Notes: generated by a model not told the origin, from the sequence alone. Shown: positions 8,591 through 17,924, counted from the stretch's first letter. The stretch: 64,000 bases of DNA from Tropicibacter alexandrii (GCF_003667315.2 NZ_RCTZ02000021.1:1-64000); one strand, 5' to 3'. A program made the numbers and translations.

Positions 8591-9972
8591 TGACCGATGG
8601 CAGGCCGACCGAAGCTGCTCCGATCGAGGAAGCAGAAGCCTTCCTTGCCGATCACCCCGACATCTCGGCGTTCGATCTTGTATTGATCGACCCGAACGGG
8701 ATCGCACGCGGCAAGATCATCCGCCGCCACGAACTCTTGGGCCTCTATCGGTCCGGCCGACATTTGCCGGGCTCAATCCTGGGTCTCGACGTCACGGGCG
8801 AAGATGTGGACGAAACCGGGCTGGTCTGGGACGATGGCGACGCCGACCGTATCGCCTGGCCGATCGCCGGATCGCTGGTTGAACTGCCCTGGACCTCCCC
8901 GAAACGGGGCGAGGTCCGGGTCAGCCTGTATGAACTTGACGGGACGCGCATGGCGGCAGACCCGCGCCACGCGCTGGCCCGCCAGATCGAGGCTTTCAAT
9001 CAGATCGGGATGAACCCGGTCATGGCCTTCGAACTGGAATTCTATCTTCTGGATGCCGAGCGTGACGCAAATGGCCGCCCTCAAGCGGCGCGGATGCCGA
9101 TGACGGGTGATCTGGTGCAGGCGAACCAGGTCTATGGGCTGGACCCGCTCGACAGAATGGAGACCTTCATCGCCGAGCTTTATGCCCATGCCGAGGTTCA
9201 GGGCCTTCCCGTGGAAACCATGATTTCTGAATATGCCGCCGGACAGTATGAGCTGACCTTGCGGCACCGTGACAGCGGCCTGCGTGCGGCGGATGATCTG
9301 GTCATGCTGAAACGGCTCATGCGGGGCCTCGCGATCCGGCACGGGATGCGCGCCAACTTCATGGCAAAACCGTTTTCCGGGCGCTCCGGGTCCGGCATGC
9401 ACTTGCACACCAGCCTGAATGATGAGGCGGGCAGAAACCTGATGGCGGACACGGATGGAGAATTGGCACCGCTCCTTTTAAATGCCGTGGCTGGTCTGCA
9501 AAGGAGCCTGGCGGAGTCGATGCTGCTGTTCGCGCCCAACATCAATTCGTGGCGACGGTTCAGCCGCAACAGCTACGCGCCGACAGCAGCAACATGGGGG
9601 CGCAACAACCGCAGCGTGGCGATAAGGGTTCCCGCCGGGAACCCCGACAATCGCCACATTGAACACCGCACGCCCGGGGTCGATGCCAACCCATATCTCG
9701 TGGCAGCAGGCGTGCTTGCCGGAATGTACGAAGGCATCCGGAGCAAACTCAGTCCCGACGAGGAATCCACGTCCTATGATGCAGATAGCCAGTATGTCCT
9801 GCCAAAAGACTGGGCGTCTGCCATCGAGCGCGCGTCAGGTTCTGCATTTCTCAAAGACGCCCTCGGCGACAAGATGGCAGCTGTCTTTCTGGCGTTGCGC
9901 CAATCGGAATACGACCGGTTCCTGGCCCAGGTCACGGCTGAGGAGTTCGACTATTTCTGCCACACGATCTGA
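8590..9972 (+). CDS. Glutamine synthetase family protein (PuuA-like)
   Basis: This 460-residue protein has the glutamine synthetase fold (GSIII/PuuA-like length). The catalytic domain shows MNPVMAFELEFYLL, FMAKPFSGRSGSGMHLHTS (metal/ATP region) and the C-terminal NNRSVAIRVP substrate/phosphate segment. Relatives ligate glutamate to amines such as putrescine (gamma-glutamyl-polyamine synthetases), releasing ADP and phosphate. Its start overlaps the aminotransferase stop (TAATG). With the divergent polyamine-type importer this suggests gamma-glutamylation of an imported amine. The actual substrate is inferred, and a primary glutamine synthetase is unlikely from context. Confidence 0.82.
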   Translation: MTDGRPTEAAPIEEAEAFLADHPDISAFDLVLIDPNGIARGKIIRRHELLGLYRSGRHLPGSILGLDVTGEDVDETGLVWDDGDADRIAWPIAGSLVELPWTSPKRGEVRVSLYELDGTRMAADPRHALARQIEAFNQIGMNPVMAFELEFYLLDAERDANGRPQAARMPMTGDLVQANQVYGLDPLDRMETFIAELYAHAEVQGLPVETMISEYAAGQYELTLRHRDSGLRAADDLVMLKRLMRGLAIRHGMRANFMAKPFSGRSGSGMHLHTSLNDEAGRNLMADTDGELAPLLLNAVAGLQRSLAESMLLFAPNINSWRRFSRNSYAPTAATWGRNNRSVAIRVPAGNPDNRHIEHRTPGVDANPYLVAAGVLAGMYEGIRSKLSPDEESTSYDADSQYVLPKDWASAIERASGSAFLKDALGDKMAAVFLALRQSEYDRFLAQVTAEEFDYFCHTI

Positions 9973-10413
9973 CACGCCGTGGTGCATGCGAGATATTTCG
10001 ACCTTGCATCCGAAGAGTGAGCAGGCCCGGCAATCCAGGCCCCGGGGATCGGCTGACTGCGGCGCATCCCGATCACGAAATTCGCGGCATCCTTGTTGGG
10101 GAAACGGCTAACCCACGGCGTTGCCGCGAAGCCAAATGACGGCACCGAAGCGCAAATGGGGTCACGGATGCAGATGACCTCTCTGCCTGCACTGCCGCAA
10201 TTGCCCTGATCGAAATGCCGTGGCTTGATTGATTGGCCGCAACGCAGCATTTCGCATGCCCAAGGAACGGCAACTTTGGACCGAATGCATCGACCGCATC
10301 GAGTTTTACGATTGGCAGAAACAGAACCGTTCCGCTTCGAAAGAACGTGTCGATCGTGTAAGTCTGACGATGCGGCCCGAATACGCCGCGGTTGAGCTTC
10401 AGAGCTGAGGACC
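9973..10413. other. Intergenic, one weak small ORF
   Basis: This 441-bp gap separates the glutamine-synthetase-like gene from the LysR gene. The only thing I can point to is a 50-codon plus-strand frame at 10256-10408 (start MPKERQLWTECIDRIEFYDW). It has no clear ribosome site or recognised domain and could be the end of a decayed gene. I see no tRNA, repeat array or strong hairpin. Confidence 0.4.
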
Positions 10414-11301
10414 ATGGACAAGCTGTCGGTCATGCACGCCTTTCGGCGCATCGTGGAGCGTGGAAGTTTCGCGCGCGCGGCCGAGGATCTCGGCGTGTCG
10501 CCCGCGCTTCTGAGCCGTGAGGTCAAGCTGCTGGAGGAAAGTCTCGGGGCCACGCTGCTGACACGGACGACGCGCTCGATGTCGCTGACCGATGCCGGGC
10601 GGCTCTATTACGACGAGGCTTCCGGCATCCTTGACGCCGTTGTTGGGGTCGAAGCGCGGATTCGCGAGGGCGCCGGCGCTGTACGTGGGCACCTCAAGGT
10701 CAATGCCTCGAGTTCCTTTGGGCAGACCGTGATCGCGCCCATGCTTCCGGCGTTCCTCGACGCTCATCCCGACTTGCGGCTCACGTTATCCATGGACGAC
10801 CGGGTGGTGGATATGGTCGATGGTGGGTTCGACGTCTCGATCCGTATCCGTGCCGCGATGCCGGACTCCGCGCTTGTGGCGCGCAAGATCGGCACCATGC
10901 GGCAACGGATCTTCGCGTCGCCTGCCTATCTTGAGGGCGCGGGCACTCCACAGTCGCCGGAGGATATCACCGGGCATAAGATCGTCGGCTTCCTGCTGGC
11001 CGATCATTTGACCTCCTGGGCCTTGAGCGGTCACTTGGGAAGTACGGTCATCGCCCTCGATCCGACCGTGCGCGTCGGCAACAGCTTGGTTCTGCGCGAC
11101 CTTCTGATCGCGGGCCAGGGTATCGGCACGCTGCCGGATTTCGTCTCGAACCCGGCCGAGGCGCGGGGCGATCTGGTCCGGGTCCTGTCGGACTGGGAAC
11201 TGCCTGCGCCCGATATATTCGCAGTCACCGCCTCCCGCCTCGGCATGGATGCGAAGGTGACGGCGTTTCTCGACCACCTGCGGCGCGCGCTTCGGCCCTG
11301 A
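10414..11301 (+). CDS. LysR family transcriptional regulator
   Basis: This 295-residue regulator has the N-terminal winged helix-turn-helix: MHAFRRIVERGSFARAAEDL, then GVSPALLSREVKLLEESLGA, residues about 6-46. A periplasmic-binding-type effector domain follows (GHLKVNASSSFGQTVIAPML). It belongs to the AaeR/DsdC-like group, whose members often control adjacent redox enzymes. It is codirectional with the wrbA operon 107 bp downstream. The effector is unknown. Confidence 0.85.
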   Translation: MDKLSVMHAFRRIVERGSFARAAEDLGVSPALLSREVKLLEESLGATLLTRTTRSMSLTDAGRLYYDEASGILDAVVGVEARIREGAGAVRGHLKVNASSSFGQTVIAPMLPAFLDAHPDLRLTLSMDDRVVDMVDGGFDVSIRIRAAMPDSALVARKIGTMRQRIFASPAYLEGAGTPQSPEDITGHKIVGFLLADHLTSWALSGHLGSTVIALDPTVRVGNSLVLRDLLIAGQGIGTLPDFVSNPAEARGDLVRVLSDWELPAPDIFAVTASRLGMDAKVTAFLDHLRRALRP

Positions 11302-11305
11302 CATT

Positions 11306-11329
11306 CTTCAACTGACGTAAAGAGTGAAG
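11306..11329. promoter_or_regulatory. Weak inverted repeat before wrbA operon
   Basis: CTTCA at 11306-11310 and TGAAG at 11325-11329 form a short dyad in the space between the LysR gene and wrbA. It could be an operator for the LysR protein or part of a terminator; the evidence is only symmetry and position. Confidence 0.25.
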
Positions 11330-11408
11330 TGACAGCCGGGCGGTTATTCCGTCACCGCTGATCCACGATCTTCTCGGGCAAGGAAACCCCGAACACTGAG
11401 AGGATCCC

Positions 11409-12032
11409 ATGACCCGCATTCTTGTTCTTTACTATTCGAGCTATGGCCATGTTCGCGCGCTTGCGCAGGCCGAGGCCGAAGGCGCACAATCCGTCCCGGG
11501 CACACAAGTCGACCTGCGCCGCGTGCCTGAAACCGTCCCCGAGACGATCCGGCAGAAAGCCGGCTTTGCCCCGGATGACACGCCCGTCGCGACCCCCGCC
11601 GACTTGGAAACCTACGACGCGATCATCTTCGGCACGCCAACGCTCTTCGGCATGATGGCCGGGCAGATGAAGTCCTTCCTCGACCAGGCGGGCGGCCTCT
11701 GGGCGCGCAACGCGCTGGTCGGCAAGGTCGCTGCGGTCTTTGCTTCCACTGGCTCGCAACACGGGGGCCACGAGGCGACGCTGCTCTCGACCCAGATCCC
11801 GCTCCAGCATTTCGGAATGCTGATCGTGGGCATGCCCTATACCTTTGCCGGCCAGACGACCGGCGAGGGCATCGTCGGCGGCGCGCCCTATGGTGCCGGA
11901 ACCATCGCGGGCGCCGACGGCTCGCGCCAGCCCTCCGAAACCGACTTGGCAGGCGCACGGTTCCAAGGCGCGCATGTGGCACGGATCGCCGCGCGCCTCG
12001 CGCGGGCCGACCTGACCGAGGAGGCCGCGTAA
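11409..12032 (+). CDS. wrbA: NAD(P)H:quinone oxidoreductase, WrbA type
   Basis: This 207-residue flavodoxin-fold protein matches type IV NAD(P)H:quinone oxidoreductases. The FMN phosphate loop is seen in [18 protein letters not shown], and WrbA hallmarks include [36 protein letters not shown] and the C-terminal [17 protein letters not shown]. It catalyses two-electron quinone reduction with FMN and protects against redox stress. It is the first gene of an operon and overlaps the next gene by TAATG. Confidence 0.92.
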   Translation: MTRILVLYYSSYGHVRALAQAEAEGAQSVPGTQVDLRRVPETVPETIRQKAGFAPDDTPVATPADLETYDAIIFGTPTLFGMMAGQMKSFLDQAGGLWARNALVGKVAAVFASTGSQHGGHEATLLSTQIPLQHFGMLIVGMPYTFAGQTTGEGIVGGAPYGAGTIAGADGSRQPSETDLAGARFQGAHVARIAARLARADLTEEAA

Positions 12033-12670
12033 TGACCGGCCTCACCATCGACTTTTTCCACGACGTGGTCTGCTGCTGGTGTTTCAACATCTCCTCGCGG
12101 TTGCGCAGCCTGACCGAGGAATTCGACCTCGACATCCGGCATCGCAGCTTCGTCCTGCAGGCCAGCCGCGCCGAAATGGCCGCGCGCTGGGGCAGCCCCG
12201 AGGACGCCCGCAAGACGATCCTCGAGCACTGGGCCGTCTGCCGGCGGGTCAGCGACCAGCCGGGACTGGTCGATATCGATGCCATGCGCGCCGCATCCTT
12301 CGACTATCCCCACGGGATGACCGCGGCGCAGGGATGCAAGGCCGCCGAACGGATCGGCGGGCAGTCCGCCCACTGGGACATGTTCGACCGCCTTCAGCAT
12401 GCGCATCTGGCCGAGGCACGGAACATTGCGGATCCGAAGGTTGTGCGTCTCGCAGCGCGGGATCTCGGCTTCGAGGCCTCGGCCTTCGCCGACATCTTCG
12501 ACGATCCGGGCACCCGTCGCGCCGTAGAGGCCGACCGGCAGCATGCCCGCGCGCTTCAGGTCCGGTCGGTTCCCACCCTCATCGTTCGCGAGACCGGCGC
12601 CCGTCTCGTCAACGGCCCGCGCGAGGATCTCGCCGCGCAATTGCGCGCCGTCCTGCGCCTCGTCGCATGA
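12032..12670 (+). CDS. DsbA family protein (FrnE/HCCA-isomerase-like)
   Basis: This 212-residue thioredoxin-fold protein has an N-terminal DFFHDVVCCWCFN segment whose CxxC-like cluster marks FrnE-type DsbA proteins. The cis-proline region reads VRSVPTLIV. There is no signal peptide, so it is cytoplasmic and likely a thiol-disulfide or glutathione-linked isomerase. Context (WrbA upstream) points to thiol and quinone stress. Confidence 0.8.
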   Translation: MTGLTIDFFHDVVCCWCFNISSRLRSLTEEFDLDIRHRSFVLQASRAEMAARWGSPEDARKTILEHWAVCRRVSDQPGLVDIDAMRAASFDYPHGMTAAQGCKAAERIGGQSAHWDMFDRLQHAHLAEARNIADPKVVRLAARDLGFEASAFADIFDDPGTRRAVEADRQHARALQVRSVPTLIVRETGARLVNGPREDLAAQLRAVLRLVA

Positions 12671-12681
12671 AAGGAAATGCC

Positions 12682-12819
12682 ATGACCTTCTCTTTCCTCC
12701 GCACAGATGCATGGCATCGCCGCCGCATTCCGAGCGACCTGCCGCCCCACCTGATGCGCGACATCGGCCTCGATCCCTGGCCGGAGCGCCCGCGCGTGTC
12801 CTTGCATCCACTCTGGTGA
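12682..12819 (+). CDS. Small DUF1127-like protein
   Basis: This 45-residue protein begins MTFSFLRTD and contains DLPPHLMRDIGLD, the conserved end of DUF1127 small arginine-rich proteins (usual motif L.D...RDIGL). GGAAATGCC precedes the ATG, and it sits 11 nt after the DsbA-family stop and 20 nt before the EamA start, so it is clearly operonic. DUF1127 proteins in alphaproteobacteria are linked to phosphate, RNA or stress regulation. The role here is unknown. Confidence 0.62.
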   Translation: MTFSFLRTDAWHRRRIPSDLPPHLMRDIGLDPWPERPRVSLHPLW

Positions 12820-12839
12820 GCACACAGGAGATAAAGCCA

Positions 12840-13739
12840 ATGTCCCGCACGACCGATATTCTTCTTACGGCCCTCGCCCCGGCGGTCTGGGGCAGCACCT
12901 ATCTCGTCACGACCGAGGCGCTGCCCGCAGGATACCCCATCACCATGGCGGCGCTGCGCGCCCTGCCGGCGGGGTTGATGTTGCTGGCAGTGACGCGCTG
13001 CCTACCGCCCCGCGCCTGGCTGGGTCGTGTTTTCCTACTCGGAAGCTTGAACTTCGCGCTCTTTTGGGCGCTGCTCTTCGTGGCCGCCTACAGACTGCCG
13101 GGCGGTGTGGCGGCCACGCTCGGGTCGCTGCAGGCGATGATGGTGATCTTCATGGCGCGCGGGTGGCTCGGCACGCCCATCCGGCGGGCTGCTCTCGCCG
13201 CGGCGGGAACCGGGGTTCTCGGGGTGGCGCTGCTGTTGATCGGCCCCGATGGCGGGCTCGACCCCGTGGGTCTCGCCGCAGGTCTTGGCGGTGCCGCCTC
13301 AATGGCCGCCGGCACGGTACTCAGCCGGAAGTGGCAGCCGCCGGTCTCCGCGCTCAGCTTCACCGCCTGGCAGTTGGCGGCAGGTGGCTTGATCCTGCTG
13401 CCCTTGGCGCTGACCATGGAACCGACGCTGCCGCCCCTGACGATGACGAACCTCGCCGGTCTGGTGTGGCTCGGCCTCGTCGGCGCGGCGTTGACCTATG
13501 CGCTGTGGTTCCGCGGCGTCGCCCGGATCGAGCCCGGGGCCGTTGGGATGCTCGGCATGATGAGCCCCGTGACAGCGGTGTTGCTTGGCTGGGTGGTGCT
13601 GGGCCAGTCCCTGACGCTTCTGCAGGGCCTCGGCGCGATTGTCGTCCTCGGCTCCGTCTGGGTCGGGCAAAGGGCAAACCGCGCCGCCACCTTGGGCGCC
13701 CCGGTGGTTGCGGCCAAGGTGCCGGCTAGGCTTGTGTGA
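12840..13739 (+). CDS. EamA/DMT family transporter
   Basis: This 299-residue inner-membrane protein has about ten hydrophobic segments in two EamA halves, beginning ILLTALAPAVWGSTYLVTTEALPAGYP. The second half ends with GAVGMLGMMSPVTAVLLGWVVLGQSL, typical of RhaT/YdcZ-like drug/metabolite exporters. The ATG at 12840 follows AGGAGATAAAGCC. It closes the LysR-linked redox operon and probably exports a toxic metabolite or amino acid; the substrate is not predictable. Confidence 0.85.
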   Translation: MSRTTDILLTALAPAVWGSTYLVTTEALPAGYPITMAALRALPAGLMLLAVTRCLPPRAWLGRVFLLGSLNFALFWALLFVAAYRLPGGVAATLGSLQAMMVIFMARGWLGTPIRRAALAAAGTGVLGVALLLIGPDGGLDPVGLAAGLGGAASMAAGTVLSRKWQPPVSALSFTAWQLAAGGLILLPLALTMEPTLPPLTMTNLAGLVWLGLVGAALTYALWFRGVARIEPGAVGMLGMMSPVTAVLLGWVVLGQSLTLLQGLGAIVVLGSVWVGQRANRAATLGAPVVAAKVPARLV

Positions 13740-14052
13740 TTTCGATTTCAGAAAGGACCACGCCTCGCGACCGTTCTTGTCCCCGCCAATGCCCCCGCAC
13801 GGGAAGGGGCGGTTCGCCGGGCCGCCCTACCCCGTCATCATCGCCGCGGTCTCAGGGCCAAGGTGTGGCTCCGGGGTCCACCGATCGACTGCACCGATGC
13901 GGACGCAACCGGAGCTACATTTCAACGTCAGTCTGGCCAACGAATGGCAAGAACGGGCCGTCCATGTCGTCTTTGCCAAGGTACGGCGGGCCGAGCTTCG
14001 GTGCGCCCAAGATCTGCTTCGCGTCCATTTTGACGAGTAACGCACCGCTGCC
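13740..14052. other. Intergenic, nothing recognised
   Basis: This is the gap between the convergent EamA and MBL-fold genes. Open frames exist on both strands but lack ribosome sites and recognisable domains, and none shows consistent codon bias. It may hold transcription ends; no strong hairpin with a T-run is visible. Confidence 0.4.
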
Positions 14053-14901
14053 CTAGATGGTGTAGCTGTCCAGATCTTCGACAATCCCGCTGTCGGGGCC
14101 GAATTCCGCTGTCAATGTCGACAACGCTTCGGCGTGGCGTTCCGGTCCGTCCATGTGGATGCGGAAATGGGTGAGCAGAAGCCGTTTTGCCCCGGTGGAT
14201 TTGGCCATCCGTGCGACCTCGCCCGGTGTTGGTGTCAAGGGCAGCATCAGGGGATGTGCTGCCTCACCGTCCAGCCGATAGCACCAGTGCAGCAAGAGGT
14301 CGGCCTCCGCACACAGCGCGGACAGTGCCTCGCAAATCCCGGCATCCCCCGAATAGACGAATTTCCGCCCCGCGCTTTCAACGGCAAACGCCATGCAGGT
14401 CAGTGCGGGCTGGGCATGCGGCACCTCACAGGAGGAAAGGGTCCAGCCAGTTCCTTCAAAGGCAAACCCGGGCGCGATCTCGGTCACTTCGGGCGCGGGC
14501 CATGGCCGCGGGATCGTTCCGCCGCGCGCCTTCCAGACCTCTTGGCTCGGCAAAAGCTCGGTCCGCGCGCGCAGATCGTGGGAAAGCACGCCTTGGGGTC
14601 CGAAATACCCTTCGGTGATGCGCGCTATGGGGGCGGGGCCGAACACCTTGATAGGCGCGCCACCTTCGTCCCATGCGGCGTGAACGAGGCGCGCGTAGTC
14701 CATCATGTGATCGGAATGCAGGTGGCTGAAGAAAAGGTGGGTGATGTCCGACGGCTTGCGACCTGAGCGCAGAAGGTTGTCAAACACCCCACCGCCGCAA
14801 TCGAAGAGGATGACGTCATCGCCCGCTTCCAGCAGGTATCCAGACGAGGCGCGGCGGGCGTAGGCCTCGGGTGAGCCGGATCCAAGGATGGTGAGTTTCA
14901 T
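14053..14901 (-). CDS. MBL-fold metallo-hydrolase
   Basis: This 282-residue protein has the metallo-beta-lactamase fold of the RNase Z/arylsulfatase-like type. It starts MKLTILGSGSPEAYARRASS and carries the metal motif HLHSDHMMDY. Further ligands lie in SGDAGICEALSALCAEADLLLHWC and LLLTHFRIHM. The start at 14901 lies four bases after the sulfatase stop with GGAG overlapping it; an upstream in-frame ATG at 14940 lies within the sulfatase gene. Coupling to the sulfatase suggests a joint role in degrading a sulfate ester or its lactone/thioester product. Confidence 0.82.
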   Translation of the reverse strand: MKLTILGSGSPEAYARRASSGYLLEAGDDVILFDCGGGVFDNLLRSGRKPSDITHLFFSHLHSDHMMDYARLVHAAWDEGGAPIKVFGPAPIARITEGYFGPQGVLSHDLRARTELLPSQEVWKARGGTIPRPWPAPEVTEIAPGFAFEGTGWTLSSCEVPHAQPALTCMAFAVESAGRKFVYSGDAGICEALSALCAEADLLLHWCYRLDGEAAHPLMLPLTPTPGEVARMAKSTGAKRLLLTHFRIHMDGPERHAEALSTLTAEFGPDSGIVEDLDSYTI

Positions 14902-14905
14902 CGGC

Positions 14906-16330
14906 TTACTCCGGTGGGGGGGTGGCGGCGGGCGCGCCAAGTTTCAACGCTTTTTCGCGGCCACCGTAGCGGGCTATCATCGCGGCCTGATCGGCAAAGG
15001 CCTGTGAATCTGCAGCCTCGGGGTCGACCAGCTTGCGCAACTCGGCTTCCATCATTGCCAGATCGGCGGCATGGGCCGGGTCGCTGGCCAAATCGTTCAT
15101 TTCCTCGGGGTCGGCCTGCAAATCGAACAGCTCGGGCGGAAAGCCCACATACCAGTTCAGCTTGAAACGGCCCTTGCGCAGCATGAACGCCCCCGAAACG
15201 GCACCCGCCGCATGGTATTCCGACAGGATGGCGCGGTTCGGATCTGCCGGTTCGGCGGCAATCTGGGCCAGCGGGCGACCGTCGCTTTCGAACCCGGCCC
15301 CGAAATGCGCTGGAATGCTCGCCGCCACGTCAAGCAGTGACACCGGCGTATCGCATGTGCCTACCGGCACCCCGGGGCCCGCCATGATCATCGGCACTGA
15401 AACACTCTCTTGGTAAAGGTTCGATTTGCCCCAAAGCCCGCGTGCGCCCACGTTATCGCCATGGTCCGAGGTGTAGACGATGGTGGTGTTGTCGCCGAAA
15501 CCTGCCGCGTTCAGGGCTTTCAGGATTTCGCCGATATTATGGTCGAGCCAAGTGCAGAGCCCGTAATAGGCGGCCATCGCCTTCAGGCGCTCCTCGGGAT
15601 CGTGGAACTTGGCCTCGGTGTCCATGTTGGCGTTCTGCCGCTCCACCCAAGGGTGGCGCCTGTAGCCGGTTGACGGATGCAGCTTGACCTCGGGCAGCGC
15701 ATCCAGCGGGTAGAGGTCGAAATACTCCTGCGGCACGACCAGCGGGAAATGCGGTGCGACCAGCCCGACATAGAGGCACCATGGCCGCCTGTCGCCCGAA
15801 GCGGCCCGCTCGGCGAACCATTCTGCGGTGCGGGCCGTCACCTTGGCATCGTAATCGGTGTATTTGCTGTGGCCAGGACCGATGTATTCACCCAGCATCC
15901 GGGTTGGCGGCTCGACACGTTCTTCCTCGCGCCGGATCGAGGCCCAGACCATGCCGACGCCATCGACGACCTGCATCGGGATGTGTTCGACATCGAACCC
16001 GGCCGGATCCTCGGCAAAGCGGTAATGCAGCTTGCCGATGCTTTCCACGGGGATGCCCGTATCTTGCAGGGCATGACCCCAGCCCCGGGGTTCACCGGTA
16101 TATGGCATGGCATTGTCCCACAGCCGGGTCTTGTTCACCTGCCGCCCGGCGGCAAAGGCGGCGCGGGCGGGCACACAGATGGGCGAGGGCGTATAGGCAT
16201 CGGTGAACCGCGTGCCCCGTGCCGCCAGCGCATCGAGGTGAGGCGTCTGCACGAAAGGATGCCCCGCACAGCCCATGGCACGGGCCTGATGTTCATCCGA
16301 CATGATGACAAGGAAATTCGGTTGGGTCAT
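14906..16330 (-). CDS. Sulfatase-like hydrolase
   Basis: This 474-residue protein is a type I sulfatase. It has the metal-binding start NFLVIMSDEH and the C-x-P-x-R formylglycine motif SPICVPARAAFAAGR, with the modified Cys at 52. Later ligands are IVYTSDHGDNVGARGLWGKS. No signal peptide is visible, so it is probably cytoplasmic and acts on an imported organosulfate, releasing sulfate. A formylglycine-generating enzyme would be needed for activity and is not in this window. It lies 9 bp after the MarR stop. Confidence 0.87.
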   Translation of the reverse strand: MTQPNFLVIMSDEHQARAMGCAGHPFVQTPHLDALAARGTRFTDAYTPSPICVPARAAFAAGRQVNKTRLWDNAMPYTGEPRGWGHALQDTGIPVESIGKLHYRFAEDPAGFDVEHIPMQVVDGVGMVWASIRREEERVEPPTRMLGEYIGPGHSKYTDYDAKVTARTAEWFAERAASGDRRPWCLYVGLVAPHFPLVVPQEYFDLYPLDALPEVKLHPSTGYRRHPWVERQNANMDTEAKFHDPEERLKAMAAYYGLCTWLDHNIGEILKALNAAGFGDNTTIVYTSDHGDNVGARGLWGKSNLYQESVSVPMIMAGPGVPVGTCDTPVSLLDVAASIPAHFGAGFESDGRPLAQIAAEPADPNRAILSEYHAAGAVSGAFMLRKGRFKLNWYVGFPPELFDLQADPEEMNDLASDPAHAADLAMMEAELRKLVDPEAADSQAFADQAAMIARYGGREKALKLGAPAATPPPE

Positions 16331-16339
16331 GTGCGGCCT

Positions 16340-16807
16340 CTATTCTTCGGCGGCGATTTCAAGTTTGTCGAGCACGCGGCGAAACACGCGCAGCTCTTCC
16401 TCGGTCAGCCCAGCGCGCAGCTTGCGCTGTCGCTCACGCGAAACAGGCAAGGTGCGTTCGAATATTTCGGCCCCCTTGGCGCTGAGGGACAGAACCTGTG
16501 CCCGATGATCGCTTTCATCCGGACGGGTCGCGATCACACCGTCCTCGATCAACCCTTTGAGGTTGCGTGACAAAAGCCCTTTGTCCAGCGCCGCCTCGCG
16601 AGCGAGCTGTGACAACCGGGTCTCCCCCGCGGCCCCAACGAGCGCGATGATCCGCCATTGCGTCAGCGTGATTCCACTGGCCTCGCGCAAGATGCGCGTC
16701 GCCTGCGCGTTCAGCTTGGCCTGAACACGGCTCAGCCGGTAGGTGAGGAACTGGTGCAGCGGCAGGGTGTCGACATTCGTTTGGGTGTCCTGTGCGGTCT
16801 GGGGCAT
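16340..16807 (-). CDS. MarR family transcriptional regulator
   Basis: This 155-residue winged-helix regulator has the MarR core GITLTQWRIIALVGAAGETRLSQLAREAALDKGLLSRNLKGL and the wing TRPDESDHRAQVLSLSAKG; the first segment spans about residues 46-87. I chose the ATG at 16807 because AAAGGAGA precedes it; upstream in-frame starts run into the operator region. It heads the minus-strand sulfatase/MBL pair and faces the TTT transporter-sulfatase operon, so it probably represses both in the absence of an aromatic or sulfated ligand. Confidence 0.85.
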   Translation of the reverse strand: MPQTAQDTQTNVDTLPLHQFLTYRLSRVQAKLNAQATRILREASGITLTQWRIIALVGAAGETRLSQLAREAALDKGLLSRNLKGLIEDGVIATRPDESDHRAQVLSLSAKGAEIFERTLPVSRERQRKLRAGLTEEELRVFRRVLDKLEIAAEE

Positions 16808-16842
16808 CACGCTCTCCTTTCCCGCCAGCATTCCGCGCAATG

Positions 16843-16875
16843 GTTGATCCGTCAACATTTTAATTGACCCATCAA
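16843..16875. promoter_or_regulatory. Tandem MarR operator sites
   Basis: Two dyads, GTTGATCCGTCAAC (16843-16856) and TTGACCCATCAA (16864-16875), share the form TTGA-N4-TCAA. Their centres are exactly 20 bp apart, about two helical turns. They lie between the MarR gene and the divergent TTT transporter operon, the expected place for MarR repression of both directions. Confidence 0.6.
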
Positions 16876-16918
16876 CCATATTGTGCCTGACTGGCCGGAA
16901 AGATCAGGGAGGATCACC

Positions 16919-17866
16919 ATGAAACGGATTCTGAAGGCCGCCGTGGCGGCTGTTGGATTTGCATCGCTTGCCACCTCGGCATTGGCCGAATGGACACCGC
17001 CGGGGCCGATCAAGCTGATGATCGCCTTCGCTGCAGGGGGCGGGGCCGACACTCAGGCGCGGCTTGTGGCCGAGGACCTCGAGGCCAAGTTCGGCTGGAA
17101 ATTCATCCCCGAGCAGGTCACTGGAAAGGGCGGCATGAACATGGCCATGGCGATGAAGGACATGCCCGCCGACGGGACCGTCATCGGCATGGGCGCGTCC
17201 GAGACGCTGGGTTACAACATGCGCGTGGCCAATGCGGGCGTCGCACCCAGCGATTTCACCGCCATTGCCACCACCGCCAGCTTCCAGATGGGCGTCGTAT
17301 CGGCCACCGCCAAGGGCTGGAAAACCTGGGATGATCTCAAGGCAGCGGCCGAGGCCGGTGAAACCATCCGTTTCGGCGTGATGAGCCCGAAACTGGCCGA
17401 TCTGGCCTATCTCTTGGGCAAGGCGCAGGGGATCGATCTCAACATCGTCCAGGTCCGGGGCGGCAAGGACGTTTTGAATGGCGTGATGGCCGGCGATATG
17501 GATGTGGGCTTTATGGCGGGCATCCAGGCCAAGGGCGTGGCGTCGGGCGATCTGGTCGAACTGGCCTCGGGCCTGTCAAAACCGCTCAAGCACGCGCCTG
17601 ACGCGCCCACGCTGGCCGACCTTGGCGTGGATTTCAACGCCGATGGCTACTTCACGTTCTTCGGCCCCGGCGGCATGCCCGCCGAGGCGCGCGATGCGAT
17701 TGCCGCTGCCATCGCCGAGGTCGTGACGACCGATGGCATGAAATCGAATGGAATGGTCACCAAGGCCTTCGGCGCCCCCGATGTTGTCACCGGTGCTACC
17801 TTGCAGACGTTGGTCGAGGCCGAATACGAGGCCGCGGGCAAGCTGCTGGAAGCGGCCTCGGAGTAA
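16919..17866 (+). CDS. Tripartite tricarboxylate transporter binding protein (TctC/Bug)
   Basis: This 315-residue periplasmic binding protein of the TTT family begins with a signal peptide (MKRILKAAVAAVGFASLATSALA). The Bug-family start follows (WTPPGPIKLMIAFAAGGGADTQARL). Later conserved regions include VQVRGGKDVLNGVMAGDMDVGF. AGGGAGGATCACC precedes the ATG. It is the first gene of the plus-strand operon completed by TctB-like, TctA-like and sulfatase genes. The ligand is inferred to be an organosulfate or its carboxylate part. Confidence 0.87.
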   Translation: MKRILKAAVAAVGFASLATSALAEWTPPGPIKLMIAFAAGGGADTQARLVAEDLEAKFGWKFIPEQVTGKGGMNMAMAMKDMPADGTVIGMGASETLGYNMRVANAGVAPSDFTAIATTASFQMGVVSATAKGWKTWDDLKAAAEAGETIRFGVMSPKLADLAYLLGKAQGIDLNIVQVRGGKDVLNGVMAGDMDVGFMAGIQAKGVASGDLVELASGLSKPLKHAPDAPTLADLGVDFNADGYFTFFGPGGMPAEARDAIAAAIAEVVTTDGMKSNGMVTKAFGAPDVVTGATLQTLVEAEYEAAGKLLEAASE

Positions 17867-17924
17867 GGCCAACCCCAATCGGCCCCGTCCACCCGGCGGG
17901 GTCTTCGCTTTCAGGCCGGAACCC

